A model generated the notes under the pieces. That model saw only the letters and a list, made by a program, of their open reading frames with translations. It was not told the DNA's origin and did no database searches. This document shows, piece by piece, positions 1-22,300 of a stretch of 64,000 bases of DNA (positions are counted from its first letter, which is position 1; every line of letters starts with the position of its first letter). Origin of the DNA: Chrysemys picta bellii (Eukaryota; Chordata; Testudines; Emydidae). The stretch lies in NCBI RefSeq assembly GCF_011386835.1, contig NC_088809.1:19807567-19871566 (forward strand), in the 5' to 3' direction. Both the position numbers and the translations under genes were made by a program.

Positions 1-445
1 AATTTATGTTTATCATCACAGTGACTTTACTCTCAGTAGGCTTTTATCAATGAATTGAAATGCCAACACTACAAACTCCACCTGGGGTATGAAAGTCAGG
101 CTGTTCTCCCACGAGAACACATCCTGCAACAAGTCTGTTGCTCGGTGGGGCATGTTAGAAACCAACTCACTCTTCCACAGTTGCGTTGGACTCTAGCACG
201 AGTGAAAATGCCACTATCAGTAAGGTAAACATGTGGCTCAGACTCTCAAGGTGCAGCTATGAAATTCTCTTCTGACTACAACTGCACCGTGAAGGACAGA
301 GACCCTATCCTTAGACTATCCAAAGGCTGGAAATAGCAAATCATGTCCTCATATCCTCCAGTTCTTGGGGAATCTGCGACCATTTGGCTCTGTTCACTCA
401 TGAATTATGACAAAGAGCATTGCTAATATGAATGATAAAGGTTCA

Positions 446-8933
<8,488 letters not shown>

Positions 8934-9284
8934 GACGGGCCCGGGACGGTGACTCCAACGACCTCCACCACAGGCAGCGCGCAAGCCAGCACCGCGAGAT
9001 CGCCTCCGGCCTGCGGGCAACGCGAGACAGCCCCGAAGCACCGCGAGATTTCGCGCTCAAGGCGCGCCCGGGCCGAGACTGCGCCCACCACACGATCGCG
9101 AGAGCAGGGCAAGGGGTGGTCCCAAGTGACGTCAGCCTTGGTTACGGCCGAGCGTCGCTGCGTAGCAACCAGGAGGTGAGATGGGAATGGGACCGGGCCC
9201 AGGGCTTTGAAGGCCCCTCCCTGAGCTAGCGCGATCTTGACAGTCATAATGGGTACCACAGGGGGCACAGCTGCAGGTACCACG

Positions 9285-9445
9285 GGTGTCATGGCAACAG
9301 ACCTCCATGGGTGCCATGGCAACAAAGGTCATAGGTTCCATGGCAACAGATGCCACAGGTGTCATGGTAATAAATCTCCATGGGTGCCATGGCAACAGAT
9401 GCCACAGGTGTGATAGGTGCCATGGCAACTGATGCCATAGCAACA
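9285..9445 (+). repeat. Short degenerate minisatellite rich in RFX-like X-box half-sites
   Basis: About six imperfect tandem units built on the core GTGCCATGGCAACAGA, for example at 9286-9298, 9311-9323, 9335-9348, 9384-9396, 9417-9429 and 9431-9444, with looser flanking copies back to about 9250. The core resembles the palindromic RFX/EF-C consensus GTTGCCATGGCAAC. It lies at the STYXL1-side edge of the divergent CpG island. Binding by RFX factors is inference from the motif. Confidence 0.6.
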
Positions 9446-9623
9446 GACACCCTGGGTACTACGGCTACAAACTCCACGGAAGTGGCATTGAACGGAGTGG
9501 GAGAACCTGTGCAAGCTGCAAAGGTGACGTTTAATGTGGAGTTCTGGAGCCCCAGCCTTTGTCTGGATCACTTACCGCTGGGGGCATATTGTTTTATTTT
9601 GTATTTTTTGAAATTTGATGTAA

Positions 9624-9644
9624 TTTTTTTTTTTTTTTTTTTTT
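9624..9644 (+). repeat. Poly-T tract
   Basis: A 21-base T run between the divergent promoter and the first STYXL1 coding exon. It could be the poly-A end of an old minus-strand retroposon, but no recognisable body is attached. The rest of 9650-10320 is AT-rich and shows nothing I can name. Confidence 0.6.
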
Positions 9645-10328
9645 ACAAAATATAGAGAGAAACTCCAAGGGGATGGAGGGCGGGGAAGATTTGATCTGGT
9701 CAGAGGAAGATCTCAGGCTTTTCAGTCTCCCATTGCCTGCAGGAGTGGTGTCTATCTATTCTGTTTCCTAACAACACTGATACTTGGGGAACACGTTTCT
9801 AAGTTACTGAGAAATAAATTGTTAATGGCCATGGCCCCAATCCTGTGAAATGCTGAGCTCCTACCTCTGCCAGTGGAGTCAGTCTCAGCACCACTCAAGA
9901 TCAGTCCCTAAATATAGAAATACTGAACATGGATTTTTTTTCTCCAAGAAAACAATTTTAAGAAATGTAAATCCTGATTTTAGGCAATAGAATCTCTCTG
10001 TGTTCATTTCATATCTGAGTGATGTGCACAGGTGTGGATGCTCTGTACATCATATTCCATTTTTATATTTCACTATTTAAATTAGATTTTTTTAGATTGA
10101 ATTCTGACCTCTATATTTTAAAAAGCCTGATCTTGCAGTTCTCATGGAGCAAATATCCCTTATGAAGGCAAGGATTTAAGGACTCAAGCTTGGGCTCAAA
10201 GCGATTGTTTTCATTCACAGATGAGCTGGAACGGATAAAAAGTAAATTCTTCACGTTAGCTTGGTTACTTTGCAAGAACTCACCTTTTAAGAATGTATTT
10301 ACTTTAATTATTATTTCCATTCAGTAAA

Positions 10329-13300
10329 ATGGCAGGATTGGTTCTCTGTGACCCCACAGAGCTTTACAACATCTTGAACCAGTCCACGAAGCTCTCCAGG
10401 TTAACTGAGCCTAACTATCTCTGTTTACTGGGTAAGCTAATGAGAGTGTTGATATGTATTTTTATTGTGCAATTTGTCATATAGGTCATTCTTTTGTTTA
10501 ATTATTGGGGCTAGATTGTTGGAAAACTTTGTATGTGCTTTGGGAGTGACCCAACTGCCATAAAAGTCAGTGAAAAGATGCCTATTAACAGTAATGGGAG
10601 TTGAATCAGGCCCTTTGCACTTGTGTACATGTCTGTACAAGGTTCAGGGCAACAGGGATAGGTCCTTTAGTCCTGCTTAAACCATTAGCATGCATGTGAT
10701 TGTATGGTGCCCAAAGATCTTTGTAAAAAGAACAGGAGTACTTGTGGCACCTTAGAGACTAACAAATTTATTTGAGTATAAGCTTTTGTGGGCTACAGCC
10801 CACTTCATCGGATGCATGCAGTGGAAAATACAGAAGGAAGATATAGATATATATACACAGAGAACATGAAACAATGGGTGCTACCATACACACTATAAGG
10901 AGAGTGATCAGTTAAGGTGGGCAATTATCAGCAGGAGAGAAAAAGGACTGTTTGTAGTGATAATGAAAATAGCCCATTTCCAGCAATTGACAAGAAGATG
11001 TGAGGAACTGTAGGGGGGAAAAAATAAGCATGAGGAAATTTCCCCTCCACAGTTCCTCACATCTTCTTGTCAATTGCTGGAAATGGACCATTTTCATTAC
11101 CACTACAAACAGTTCTTTTCCTCTCCTGCTGATAATAGCTCACCTTAACTGATCACTCTCCTTATAGTCTGTATGGTAACACCCATTGTTTCATGTTCTC
11201 TCTCTGTGTGTGTATATATATATATCTTCCTACTATATTTTCCACTGCATGCATCCGATGAAGTGGGCTGTAGCCCACGAAAGCTTATACTCAAATAAAT
11301 TCGTTAGTCTCTAAGATGCCACAAGTACTCCTGTTCTTTTTGCAGATACAGACTAACACGGCTGCTACTCTGAAGAGATCTTTGTGGGTCACTGTGATTT
11401 TATGTATAGCAGTTAGTATTTTACTGCATCTTTGATTAAAATTTGGAAGACCTATTTCTCTTAGGCTGTGTCTTCACCGCAAATAAAGATGTGTTTTACG
11501 TCGAGATAACTATTTGGAGAGAAGCATCTCAATGTGAAAGCCGAGGTGAGACAAGACACAGGAGTTGACTTGTGTCCACTAGGATTTCACATTGAGGTGG
11601 CTTTCACAGAATAGGTGTTTTAATGTAATGAATACACCTTTATTTGCAGTGCAGACAGAGCCTTAGAAGAGGCAGAATGGTCTTGAGGACTGAGCATGTG
11701 ACTGGAACCCAGGAAATGGCTGAGTTCCACTGCTTGCTCTGCTGTTGTCCACTTAATCTCTCTGGACTAAATTTAGAAATGGTGTAAATGAAAGTGTTAA
11801 TTGCAGGCCTTTAAGCAGGTGTAACGTACTTGCTGTGGGGGTGGAAGAAAGGGGTATAAAAGGAAAAACAACTAACGGGGAAAACATAGGAAGGCTTAAG
11901 ATAAAGCAAACACCTCCTGCTTTGTTACCAATTTCTATTATTTGCTTTATCTGACACACCACTCTCCAGTCCCACCCCCTCAGCATGAAAATTACACCAT
12001 GTTAAACACCCTTAAGTCACCTTATCTGGGTGCAACTTACAACACCATTTATATCATCTCTGAATTGGCCATCAGTGTCTCAGTTTCCCTTCAGTCAAAT
12101 AGAGATAATGGGCCAGATTCATCCCTGGCGTAAATCCATTCAATTACACCTGTGATGGATTTCACCAGCTAATAGTGCCATCCTCACAGAGTTGTTGGGA
12201 GGAATAATTAGTTAATGTTTGTTCGGTGCTTTGAACATATGAAGTGCTATATAAATGTTAATGAGAGTTATTATATTATTTTATAATAGGAACTCCTAAT
12301 GCATTTAGGAATTTTTCATAGACATTGTTTTAATGTTGCCATATTATAAAAATGGTGATGTAAAAATGGCACCTACGTACTCCACACACTTGCTCTCTGG
12401 GTGCATTCCATCATATCTATTTAATGTCATGACAAAATAAATTGTTTCAGAGTAGCAGCCGTGTTAGTCTGTATCCGCAAAAAGAACAGGAGTACTTGTG
12501 GCACCTTAGAGACTAACAAATTTATTAGAGCATAAGCTTTCGCATCCGAAGAAGTGGGCTGTAGTCCACGAAAACTTATGCTCTAATAAATTTGTTAGTC
12601 TCTAAAATAAATTGTAACTATTATTTGAGTTAGCACAGCAGAAGAATAGAGTTATGGGAGAAATAGCTGGATTCTAGTCTGACTTTTGCATCATCAATAG
12701 AATTGTTTGCTAAATTCCAGTTGCAGCATCAAATTCTGCCCTGTATTACGTTTATGCAATCTCTGTGCCATGACTGCAGACTTTGATCCTGCAGAATCTT
12801 GATTAGTGGTAGTGAGACGGAAATAATGCAGCTTGATTTTCAGATCCCAGGTTAAATTCATAAGGCGGACATCTTGAAAAAACATTGTTTTGCTTGCAAA
12901 CTGAGACATTTAATCTGAAAGTCAATAGGCACAATAAACATGGAATCCCATGAAGAAATTTATACAATCTGTATTTCGGTGGTGGGTATCTAGTTGTAAG
13001 ATTTGTAGAGCTCTTTGCAGTCTAAACTCCCATTGGCTTCATAAGGAGCTGGATTCTGCCTTGAAGGCACTATGTAAACCATTCACACAATCTTCATTGT
13101 TATTTTCAGATGCCCGTACAAAGCGTGAGTACAATGAAAGCCATGTGATTACAGCAAAAAGGATTAAACAGGTAAATTGTGGTTTCAAGCGGGTTTATCA
13201 TTCATGTGTGCTGTCCATGACCTTCTGTTCTGGCTGGGGGGGGGGGGGGGGCGGGGTGCCTTAATGAGCATATCACCTGGTCAGTGTCACCAAAAGGGCT

Positions 13301-16300
13301 CCAGGGAGCTGACAGCAAGTTAAGCTGCCCCTCCTAGAGAAAGTCGCAATGCAAACACCACTTAGGCTTCTCAGGGAGGTATCTCTCAGGCACAGCAGGC
13401 CCTGCTGTCATGGGAAGAGAACACTTTGTATCCCTGTGTTCCAGCAGGGGTGAATGCTCTGGGTCATTAATGAGTCACACACACTGATGATTCTAGGAGT
13501 CGGCATTTAGCAGTGAGATAGAATTAGCCAAAAAGGATGAGGAACTGCTCCAGTCTCTCTCCTGCCTGATTTTGGAATGTTTGATTTATCCCACGAGAGG
13601 TGATGCAGATTGGGGTAGAAAAGAGGGGAAGTGAGATTACAGTAGCCTAAAGAAGGGAGACATTGAAGTTGAATATCAGGAAGAATATTCCAGCAATAAG
13701 AGCTATTGCAGAGTTGTCTCACAAAGGGCTCAGGTGAAACCCTCGTCGCTTGAGATGTCTAACATTAGAGAGGACAAAGCATTCAAAAATCTACTGTATT
13801 GGCAGGTAGGCCAACAAAATGACCTCCTAGGTCTTTTCCATCTCTAACTTCTGGGATTCACCTAAAGGAGTTAGATACACACGTCCCATTAATAGGAACT
13901 GTTCTTCTAACTCCCTTAGGTGGCTTTGCAAATCTCAGCCTTAAGTGCATTCACTGGTGAACATCACTGCATTCAATAGAAAGTACAAGTGACGATTTCA
14001 AGAAAATAGGAACACTTGAGCTGGTCTATGGTGACCATTGCAATGAGAAATAAATACTGCAGGGCTGGAGGCTGCGAACTTAGGGAAAAACACATTCAGA
14101 GATCTGGGGAAGAAAGCTGATGCTCAAAAGACAGGATGAAACAAAGGGGTGACTCGGAGGAGGCCACACTGTCCACTGCTTTGCATTTACACCTGTGCAA
14201 TGTAGAGGTAAATCACTACCATTCTGAAGTAGTTATACCAACTTTACACTGGGGTAAATGATTGCTTAGGGTGAGAGGCAACAGTGAATCAGGAATGAGT
14301 TGGTGTAACTTACATCTTCTTGCAGTTCCTCAGCGTATAAGTTACACACCACCCTAGCGCTCCCATAGACTTAGACCCAGACCCACTTGCTGACATGTAA
14401 CTTACATCACTTCTGAATTCCGCCCACTTTCTTCAAAATAAGGTATAATGATAATTTGGAAGAAATTGCTAGGGATAGTTCCATGAGGAAAAACGCAGTC
14501 CCCCTCGTAATAAGATTCTTTTGTGGTTTTGCTAGAATCCTATGGGGGATTATCTGGTACCTGACTCAGTTGAGCTGGAGTGTGTCAAATATTGTGTCGT
14601 GTATGATGGCAAAACCAGCTCTTTGGATGATATCTATTATGATGATTACGAAGAGAAGAAGGAGGATGAAAAAGGTATGTTTATTTCTCTTTCAAATAAC
14701 TTGACAAGAATACTTAAGTGCACAGCCTTGATTTTGGTAACATTACACCATCAATAAGCCTCTGTCTGTCATAATATTTCACATGTTCTATTCTAGGCTT
14801 TATAAATCCAGATTTTCTTTCAAGGTCCCTGGGTCTAGGCTGGCTCATCTTTCAATATGTGAACCCTTCGCTTTCAAAATCATTTAAGTGGAAAAGAGGC
14901 TATTTTTCCCAGTTCAACTAGGGTTTAGTGTGTTTATTTATTGCTTTTTAGGGACTAAAGCTGCCTCAGAGATCGCAGGAGATGAATCCAGTTCTTCGTG
15001 TTCACAAAGTGAGTTCTTTCTTTTTATTAGTAAGCTCAGGATACAAAAAAAGAAGAATTTGCATTATCATAGTAAGAAAAATAGGACTTATCTTTAATGA
15101 GAGTAGTAATTAGATGAAGTTCTGTGGTAAATGCTTAGGTCTGGAAACCCAGAGAATAAAACGCAGATCATGGCACTGATAGCTTTGTGCATCTGTTGAG
15201 TTAATTTAAAGATACCAGGAAACACTGAAATTATTTTTCCCAAACGGCAGATTACCTTTTAGACCCTGAACTTGTAGTGACCTTGCAGCTCATTGCAGAA
15301 TCACAGTCCTTGCTTCTAGATCTCCCCTGCCCCCCATTATCTGGTGTTGCAAAGTGACTATAACGGTTCTAGTTAGCATAGAAGTATTTTGCAAACACAG
15401 ATGTTTTTAAGAGGACATGATCCACTTTCAGCACATTTCACCTTGTTTCAGGCGTTAGTTTGAAACTGACAAAGCTAAGAAAGTTGAAATTTTAACTGCT
15501 AGTTTGTTAAAAATAGCTTTGTGAATTCTTAAAATCCAGCTAGATTGCAGATTTGATAAAATTGTCCATAAGACCTAACTAAAGGCTTGTCTACGCATAC
15601 AGCAGCACAGTGTGATTTTTCACACCCCTGAGCAATGTCGTTACCCCGAACAAATTTCCTAGTGTAGACCAGGCCTAAGAAGTGAACAAACACATACCTT
15701 GTCTTTGATATGACAGGAACAAGAGGAAGAAAAAAAATATATGACAATAGAAAAAAGGGAGCTCTCCAGACACGAGGTTCGTAGGGAATGTCAGAAACAT
15801 CCCCGGTGGCTTCCTTGCAGCAGCAGTGGCTGGAGAGTGATTGTAGCTTTTAATCCTGCTCTCTCAAGGTCCTTCAGACATCGGGGTGAAATTCTGGCCA
15901 AAGGGAGTTTAGTTACTGATGTCTAGGGTTACGATTTCACCCCAAGTACTCAGGGCCTGTTGGAAATAACCCTCTCCCCATCCAATTCCCTGCAGTAACC
16001 ATGTGTAATAGCTTTTCCATGTCTTTAGATGCTGAGGTAGGGGCTGCCATCCAGTGTGCCAGAGTCTTAGAGCAGTTCACCCGCCACCCAGTCCGCATCC
16101 TGAAAGGAGGGTATGAGCGCTTCACTGCGTGCTACCATTTCTTGAGGACTCAGAAGATATTCTGGATGCCTCAGGTGAGATTATTGGAGAGACGGGCCAG
16201 GACTTCAGCTATAAATAGAATTTTTCTATGTACGTTCAACTAATTCCAGTGAATTCCCTAGTAATAATTAAAGGGACACTGTCAATCTGATGTCCAGTCA

Positions 16301-19300
16301 ATTTTAAAAAAGGAGTCAAAAGTCATTTCAAGTAATACCCTGGCCCTGGAGTCCCTCTGCTAATTTTTGTTCTTTTACGAGCACAAGTATCTATTTTTCT
16401 CTTCCTGATGTTGTGTGGAAAAACTCACAAAAACAACATGGGAAACTGACTAACCGTAAAGTGCTGTTAGATTAAACAAATCTTTCAGTTATAGTAATCT
16501 GAGGTGTTATAACAATAGCAGGGAAACATGTTTGGGCAGAAATTGTGACTGTTTTTTTAAGATATGTCTTTAATAACTTCTTACATGCAATGGCTTTCAT
16601 CCCAAAGGATCACAAAGCAAACTGATACATTTTTTCAAGTATTGACTCAGGGAGAAAAGTGCCACCTATTCAGTCACTTACATTATTTTCAACAGCATCC
16701 TGTTCTGTTCTCTTACCCAAACATTAACCTGACTGGAGCCTGCTTAGACTATGAGAGATAAGCATCCCACTTTAACATCTAGGACAAGGCTTAAAAAAAA
16801 AAGGTAGTGATGCGTCTCTGCAATATGTCTTTGCTTTCTGTTACTCCTTCTGTTTCACATAAGCTGTGTAATAAATTGCTGGCCTGAGTGCTCCAGTTAT
16901 GCTGGCTTAATAAGGTGGCTTACGAGTGATCTGCAAAGGAGAAAATAAATTGTTTGGTGACCTTTTTTGCTTCTTTATGATGTCTGACACGCCATCTACC
17001 TCAATTCTCCCTGCAGTTACAGTTGGATACAGTATTCTCCTATACTTCCTTCTCTAAACCATTGTTCAGTGCTGCTTTGTGCTGTCAAACAGCTATTGTG
17101 TTTCACTCTAGTGACGGCTGCATTTCAGTGGTGAACACTGGTGCATAGTCACTACTCAACTATTTTCCCTTCCACTCTTGGCACGGCTACAGAATTTTGT
17201 CCTTAGCCTTCATGTTGCCCAAACAGTAGGCTGTGCTAAGCTATGCTCAGAATTTTTCCTGCTCTGGTAGGAGCGATGAGTTGAAGTTGTGTTATGCAGT
17301 CACACTACACCTGCCAATCCGGGTTGACAAGTGGTTTCATTTGGCCTTGGACCAAGTAATTAGCAACCTCTAATTAATCTGAGGTACTAGTGTCCTTCCC
17401 TGCATTACAAAGGACATAGTCTATCTCTTATTCTTTTTTTTTTATTCCAGCAGGGCCACATTGGCAGTGACCATGTTCATTTCATTGACTGAGTCTAGTG
17501 ATAACGTCTGTTCTTCAGAATATCTGTCCGATTAAATGAATGTACCCCATTTCTGTTTGAATGTAGGTGTAGGACGTTGACTGAGCACTGGTTCCTTTCT
17601 TCTCAGGATTCAGGTTTAAGAACTTTCCAAGCTAAGATGGAGGCAAATAGATCTAGAAATAGATATATGAAGGCAAATAGACAGTTCTTTCAACTGTATT
17701 AATCCTTTTGTTTCTCTTGTGTAGGAACTGGATGCTTTTCAGCCATACCCTGTAGAGATATTGCCGGCTCAGTTATATATGGGAAATTGCAGGCAGGCCT
17801 GCGACCCACAGATTCAGAAGGATCTGAAAATCAAAGCACAAGTCAACATCTCAGAGGAGCTTGCAACACTGTAAGTCAATCAATCCAGTTGGATTTGCAT
17901 CGACGGTTGTGTGTGTGAAAAGCTGCCAAGTGATGCAGTGGACCTTCCAGGAACCTTGTGAGATACTCATTCAGTCAGAGTAGGATGGTGATTAGAAGTA
18001 TGGGATAAACTTAAAGCTATTTGAAGCTTGTTCTTCTGACTTCTCTACTTTAGAGGTTGCAAAGCAATGACTCGTTACTGCCTCAGCCTACCGTAACTCA
18101 GAAGAAGTGAGACTATGTAGAGCAAGAATGGGATCGTTATCACTGGGACCCAGATCCTCAGAGGTACCGAGGTGCTTACCTCCCATTGAAATCAATGGAA
18201 ATTAGGCATCTAAATACCTGTAAGAATCTGGGCCTAAGAGTTCACAACCTTCACAATGAACCTAATGCTACATTTAAGAGGAAAACGTACAAACCAACAT
18301 GCTTTCAAATGCAATTCATTTACCTTTTGTGTGATTTCTTACTTCTTTTTCTGTATTTGTCACTGACTGAAGCTATTTGACTAGCCACTCGAGTCAGTGG
18401 GCGAGCTATATTAGAACTACAGCTCGATACAGCCAAAAACCCAGAGACATTTTGCAAGGATGTGACGAGTGAGGACGAATATAGCTTTCTGCCTGGCTAC
18501 ATTTATGCAGCCAGTTTTATCAATAGCCAAGCATTTCTTGTGTATCTGGCTCCAAAGAGAACCCTCAAAAATCTCAGAGAACTGGGCTTCCTCTCAGCTC
18601 TAAGTCACTGTTCATTACATGAAATGCATCTGCATAGCTTAAAAATTCCTCTTTGTTGTTTTGCAGCCGTTTCTCAGTGAGATGAGATACGTTGTAAGGT
18701 GTATGACACCTTAATAAGAAACCACATGAAGCAGCGTCTGTGTACATTAATTATATACTTAGGAAACTCCCAAAACATGTATGACATGAAAGAACAGTTT
18801 TTTCAGCTATCTGCCTTCATCAAGCTCCCAGGTAGAACATACTATAGGGTCATGTTAATACATAAATACTAACACAGTTTAGGTTGGCTGACTGATAATG
18901 GAACTATTGGTTATGCACCTAATGCAGCCTCAGTGTCTTACTCACTGTTCCTTACTATGATGATGACAATGAAAAGTTATTACTTATGTAACGTCAAATA
19001 AAATATGGCTATTTGCCCCAGGCAAGTAGAATTTGGCAGAACTACTTTATTAGCCTGTTTAACATCTCTCCTGTGTTCTCCCTTTCCAGTTTCACAGATG
19101 AAAGCAAAACACTTCTTCATGTTTCTGTGGCAGATTCTCCCGATGCAGATCTTTTTTCCTTTTTTCCCACCATTTGTCACTTCATAGGTGAGTGGATTCT
19201 GATCTATAACTATCAAGTGTGCACACTGTTCTTTTGAGTGTGGAGGTTCGTAGTCTTTTAACACCTAGAAGCATGGTCCCAACTGGAGCTGTTCAGTCCA

Positions 19301-22300
19301 TTTACTGGTGTGATGGGTTCCCCCCTCTCGGGATGCCGCCTGGAACTGGGGTACCACTGAGCCCGCCTGATCCACCAGCCTGGACTCCCTTTTCACCCTG
19401 TAATGCTGTGACAAGTTGCTAAGCTCTCCAAGCTTGCTAATTCACCAGCATACACATAGGTAGGGACATACTCAGCACTACACACACAGGTTCTTTAACC
19501 AACCTCTGCACGGGAAGGCAAAGCTAAGGCACCTCCCAATTCCTAAGGCACGCACCCCCCTTTAGAGGGTAAACCCCAAATTATACCATCTTGCGCTGCA
19601 CAGAGAACTGTATAGTGTAAGCTCATGAAATTCGTGCCCTCCCTCAAAGTGGAGAGGCCTATACACCGCTTTCTGCCCCAAGTTATGATTTCCACACACT
19701 GGTTTTAGACAAAATAAAAACAAATTTATTAACCACAAAAGATAGATTTTAAGTAATTATAAGGGATAGCAAATAGATCAAAGCAGATTACCTAGCAAAT
19801 AAAACAAAAAACACAGTCTAAGCTTAATGAATCGGTTATAAGTAGAAAATTCTCACTCTGAATGTTGTTTTAGGCAGATTGCAGAGATTCTTGAAGGCAA
19901 GCTGCACTTGCTAGCAGCTTAAAACTCCAGATATTCCTTTCACAGGCTAGTAAACCCTCTAGCCTGGGCTCAGCCCTTCCCCCAAGTTCAGTCTTTTGTT
20001 TCTCAGGTGTTTTCAGCAGACTTCTTTCTTGGGCAGGGAGTCAGTGATGAAGGAACCATGATGATGTCACTCCCCTACCTTGAATAGGTTTTACATATGG
20101 CGGGAACCAGGGGTGAAAGTAAAATTGAAAACTTAGTGGTACGGCAACCAGCTCCGCGTGCTCCCATGGCAGTGTTTTAAAGTAAGGTGGTAGGGGCTGG
20201 TACCGACGGCCACCTTTTAACGGTACGCCGTACCGGCCCGTACCGCTTTACTTTCACCCCTGGCGGGAATCCTTTGTCTCCCAGTTTGATTCCCACACCC
20301 CCTCAATGGAAAAACACTTGTATTATCATGGAGTCCAGTACCAGGTGACTTGGTCACATGTCTCTGTAGGACCACAGCAGCCATGAGACAGAGGCTGTCT
20401 GTAAGGTCTTCAGGAAGGCTTCTCAGGATTGCTCTCTGGTGAGAGATTAGCATTTTCCAAGACCTATTGTTCTCCTTAATGGCCCTTTCCAGCCAGCAAT
20501 CTAGATTGATTGCATTCTGCCTAGTGGGGGTTCCTCAGGTGTAAACACATTTGTAATAAATGCATAGACAATATTCCTAACTTTAGATACAAAAATGATA
20601 CATGCATACAAATAAGATAATCATATTCAGTGAATCATAACCTTTTCAATGATACCTCACCTGACCTATCTTGCATAAAATGCATCTTAGTTATGCCATA
20701 ATCATACCATAACCATATCTCTATGAAGAATATGGGGCAAAGTGTCACACCTGCCCCCTTAGATTACTGCCAGAGGGTTAGTCACTGACTAATGCGAAGG
20801 CAGTGTGCCTGATGTCCTCCTTAGGTCTTGGTTATACAACTCCCAAGTTTTAACAAACATTGGCGTGTCATCCACAGGAGTTTTAGCAAAGTTCTGTGTT
20901 TCTTTTCCCAGGATGCCTGAAAACATTTTTGTGTGTAGCATTGTTAACACAATGCAGATCTCAATATCTTTGGAGTGTAGGTGTCTTGGCATTTAGCCAC
21001 CAATGCCATGAGACAGCGTGCCTCAGTTTCCCCTTCCACACAAGCAGTCTAGGTTTGTTATGCTTTTTCTGCTGTGCCAGCTATTACTGCTGTTAACTGG
21101 TCGGTCCCCTGTGGAGCTGCATTCCATCTCCAGGGCTGTGCCCATGCAAAAAATCCACCCTCCCTTCTAGGCTTCTTTGTAATTTTCACTCCAAATATTG
21201 GAACTTTCCCCAACCCCTTCTCTCAGCAGCTTTTGCTTAGTTTCTGGGTGGATTTCACCTGCCCGGGAGATTGCTTCCTCCTCCCCTTTCTCAGGTGGGT
21301 CATTAGCATTTTCACTGACACCCAAGTCGTTAGTAGGATTCTTATCCTGTCTTAAAGAGAGTTAGTTTTCACAAGTACACTAGGAACAGCATTTTGAAAA
21401 AGTGGGACCTGTATTGGGGTACCCTCTGTCACGCCTCTCTCTGTTCCCAAAAGGTCAGTTGTCTGACTGCTCCCTTCTGGGAGGTCAGTTACACATTTCC
21501 CTCTTAAAACTTGAGCCACGGGCTGGGTGCCTGGGAGCACAGACGCCAACCCAGCAAATCTGTTCTGGGCAAACCCTCCCATGTGATCAGTGAGGAGACA
21601 CTCCTGTACTCCCCAAATTTCTTCTTAACTTCCTCCTGTGAGCTCCCTCCCCCCCACCCCCCACAAGTCACACACATCTGTGCTCCCTAGAGTGGGATCT
21701 GGCCCCATTCAGCTGTGGGATCCTTATTGGCTCTTTATTTTACATATTATTTAAATTAACATCTGCACCAATGTCCTTCCTACACTGTCAGTATTGATAG
21801 CGTTTTAATAAAACATTCACATTTCTCAAAAACACTCATTAAAAACGTTGCTTAAACTAGTTATAATGAGAACATAACAGTGACATGACCCTGAATCAGA
21901 TCCTTGCTAACTCTTACTTTCCCATAACACTCTAATTTCTCGCACTAGCAACTTCAGTTTTCCATACTCGTCTACACTTAGGCTAACTTAGGTCCAAAAG
22001 CTAACTTCTTAACCCAATCCATCCAGGACAGACCCCTCTGGGGTGGTGTAGAGAAACGTGTCCTGACACTGCCCAGCTGTACCTATTCAGTGGTTTAAGC
22101 GGGCTTGTGTCTCTAGGTCTATTTAAAAAATAAGAGGAGTGGGGAGAGTTCTCTGGCTTTGATTTTTCAAGACACTAATTTGTAATGCACTTTTCTTTGG
22201 TTAGATGCTCAGATGACTCTTGGAGCAGTTCTGGTTTTCTCTACCCTGGGTCTAAGTCGGAGCAGCACGGCGGTAATGGCCTTCCTCATGCATTCATCCC

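Noticed and set aside
9039..9041. Upstream in-frame ATG for MDH2
   Set aside because: It would add 36 residues ahead of a normal mitochondrial presequence, and family members start at the downstream ATG.
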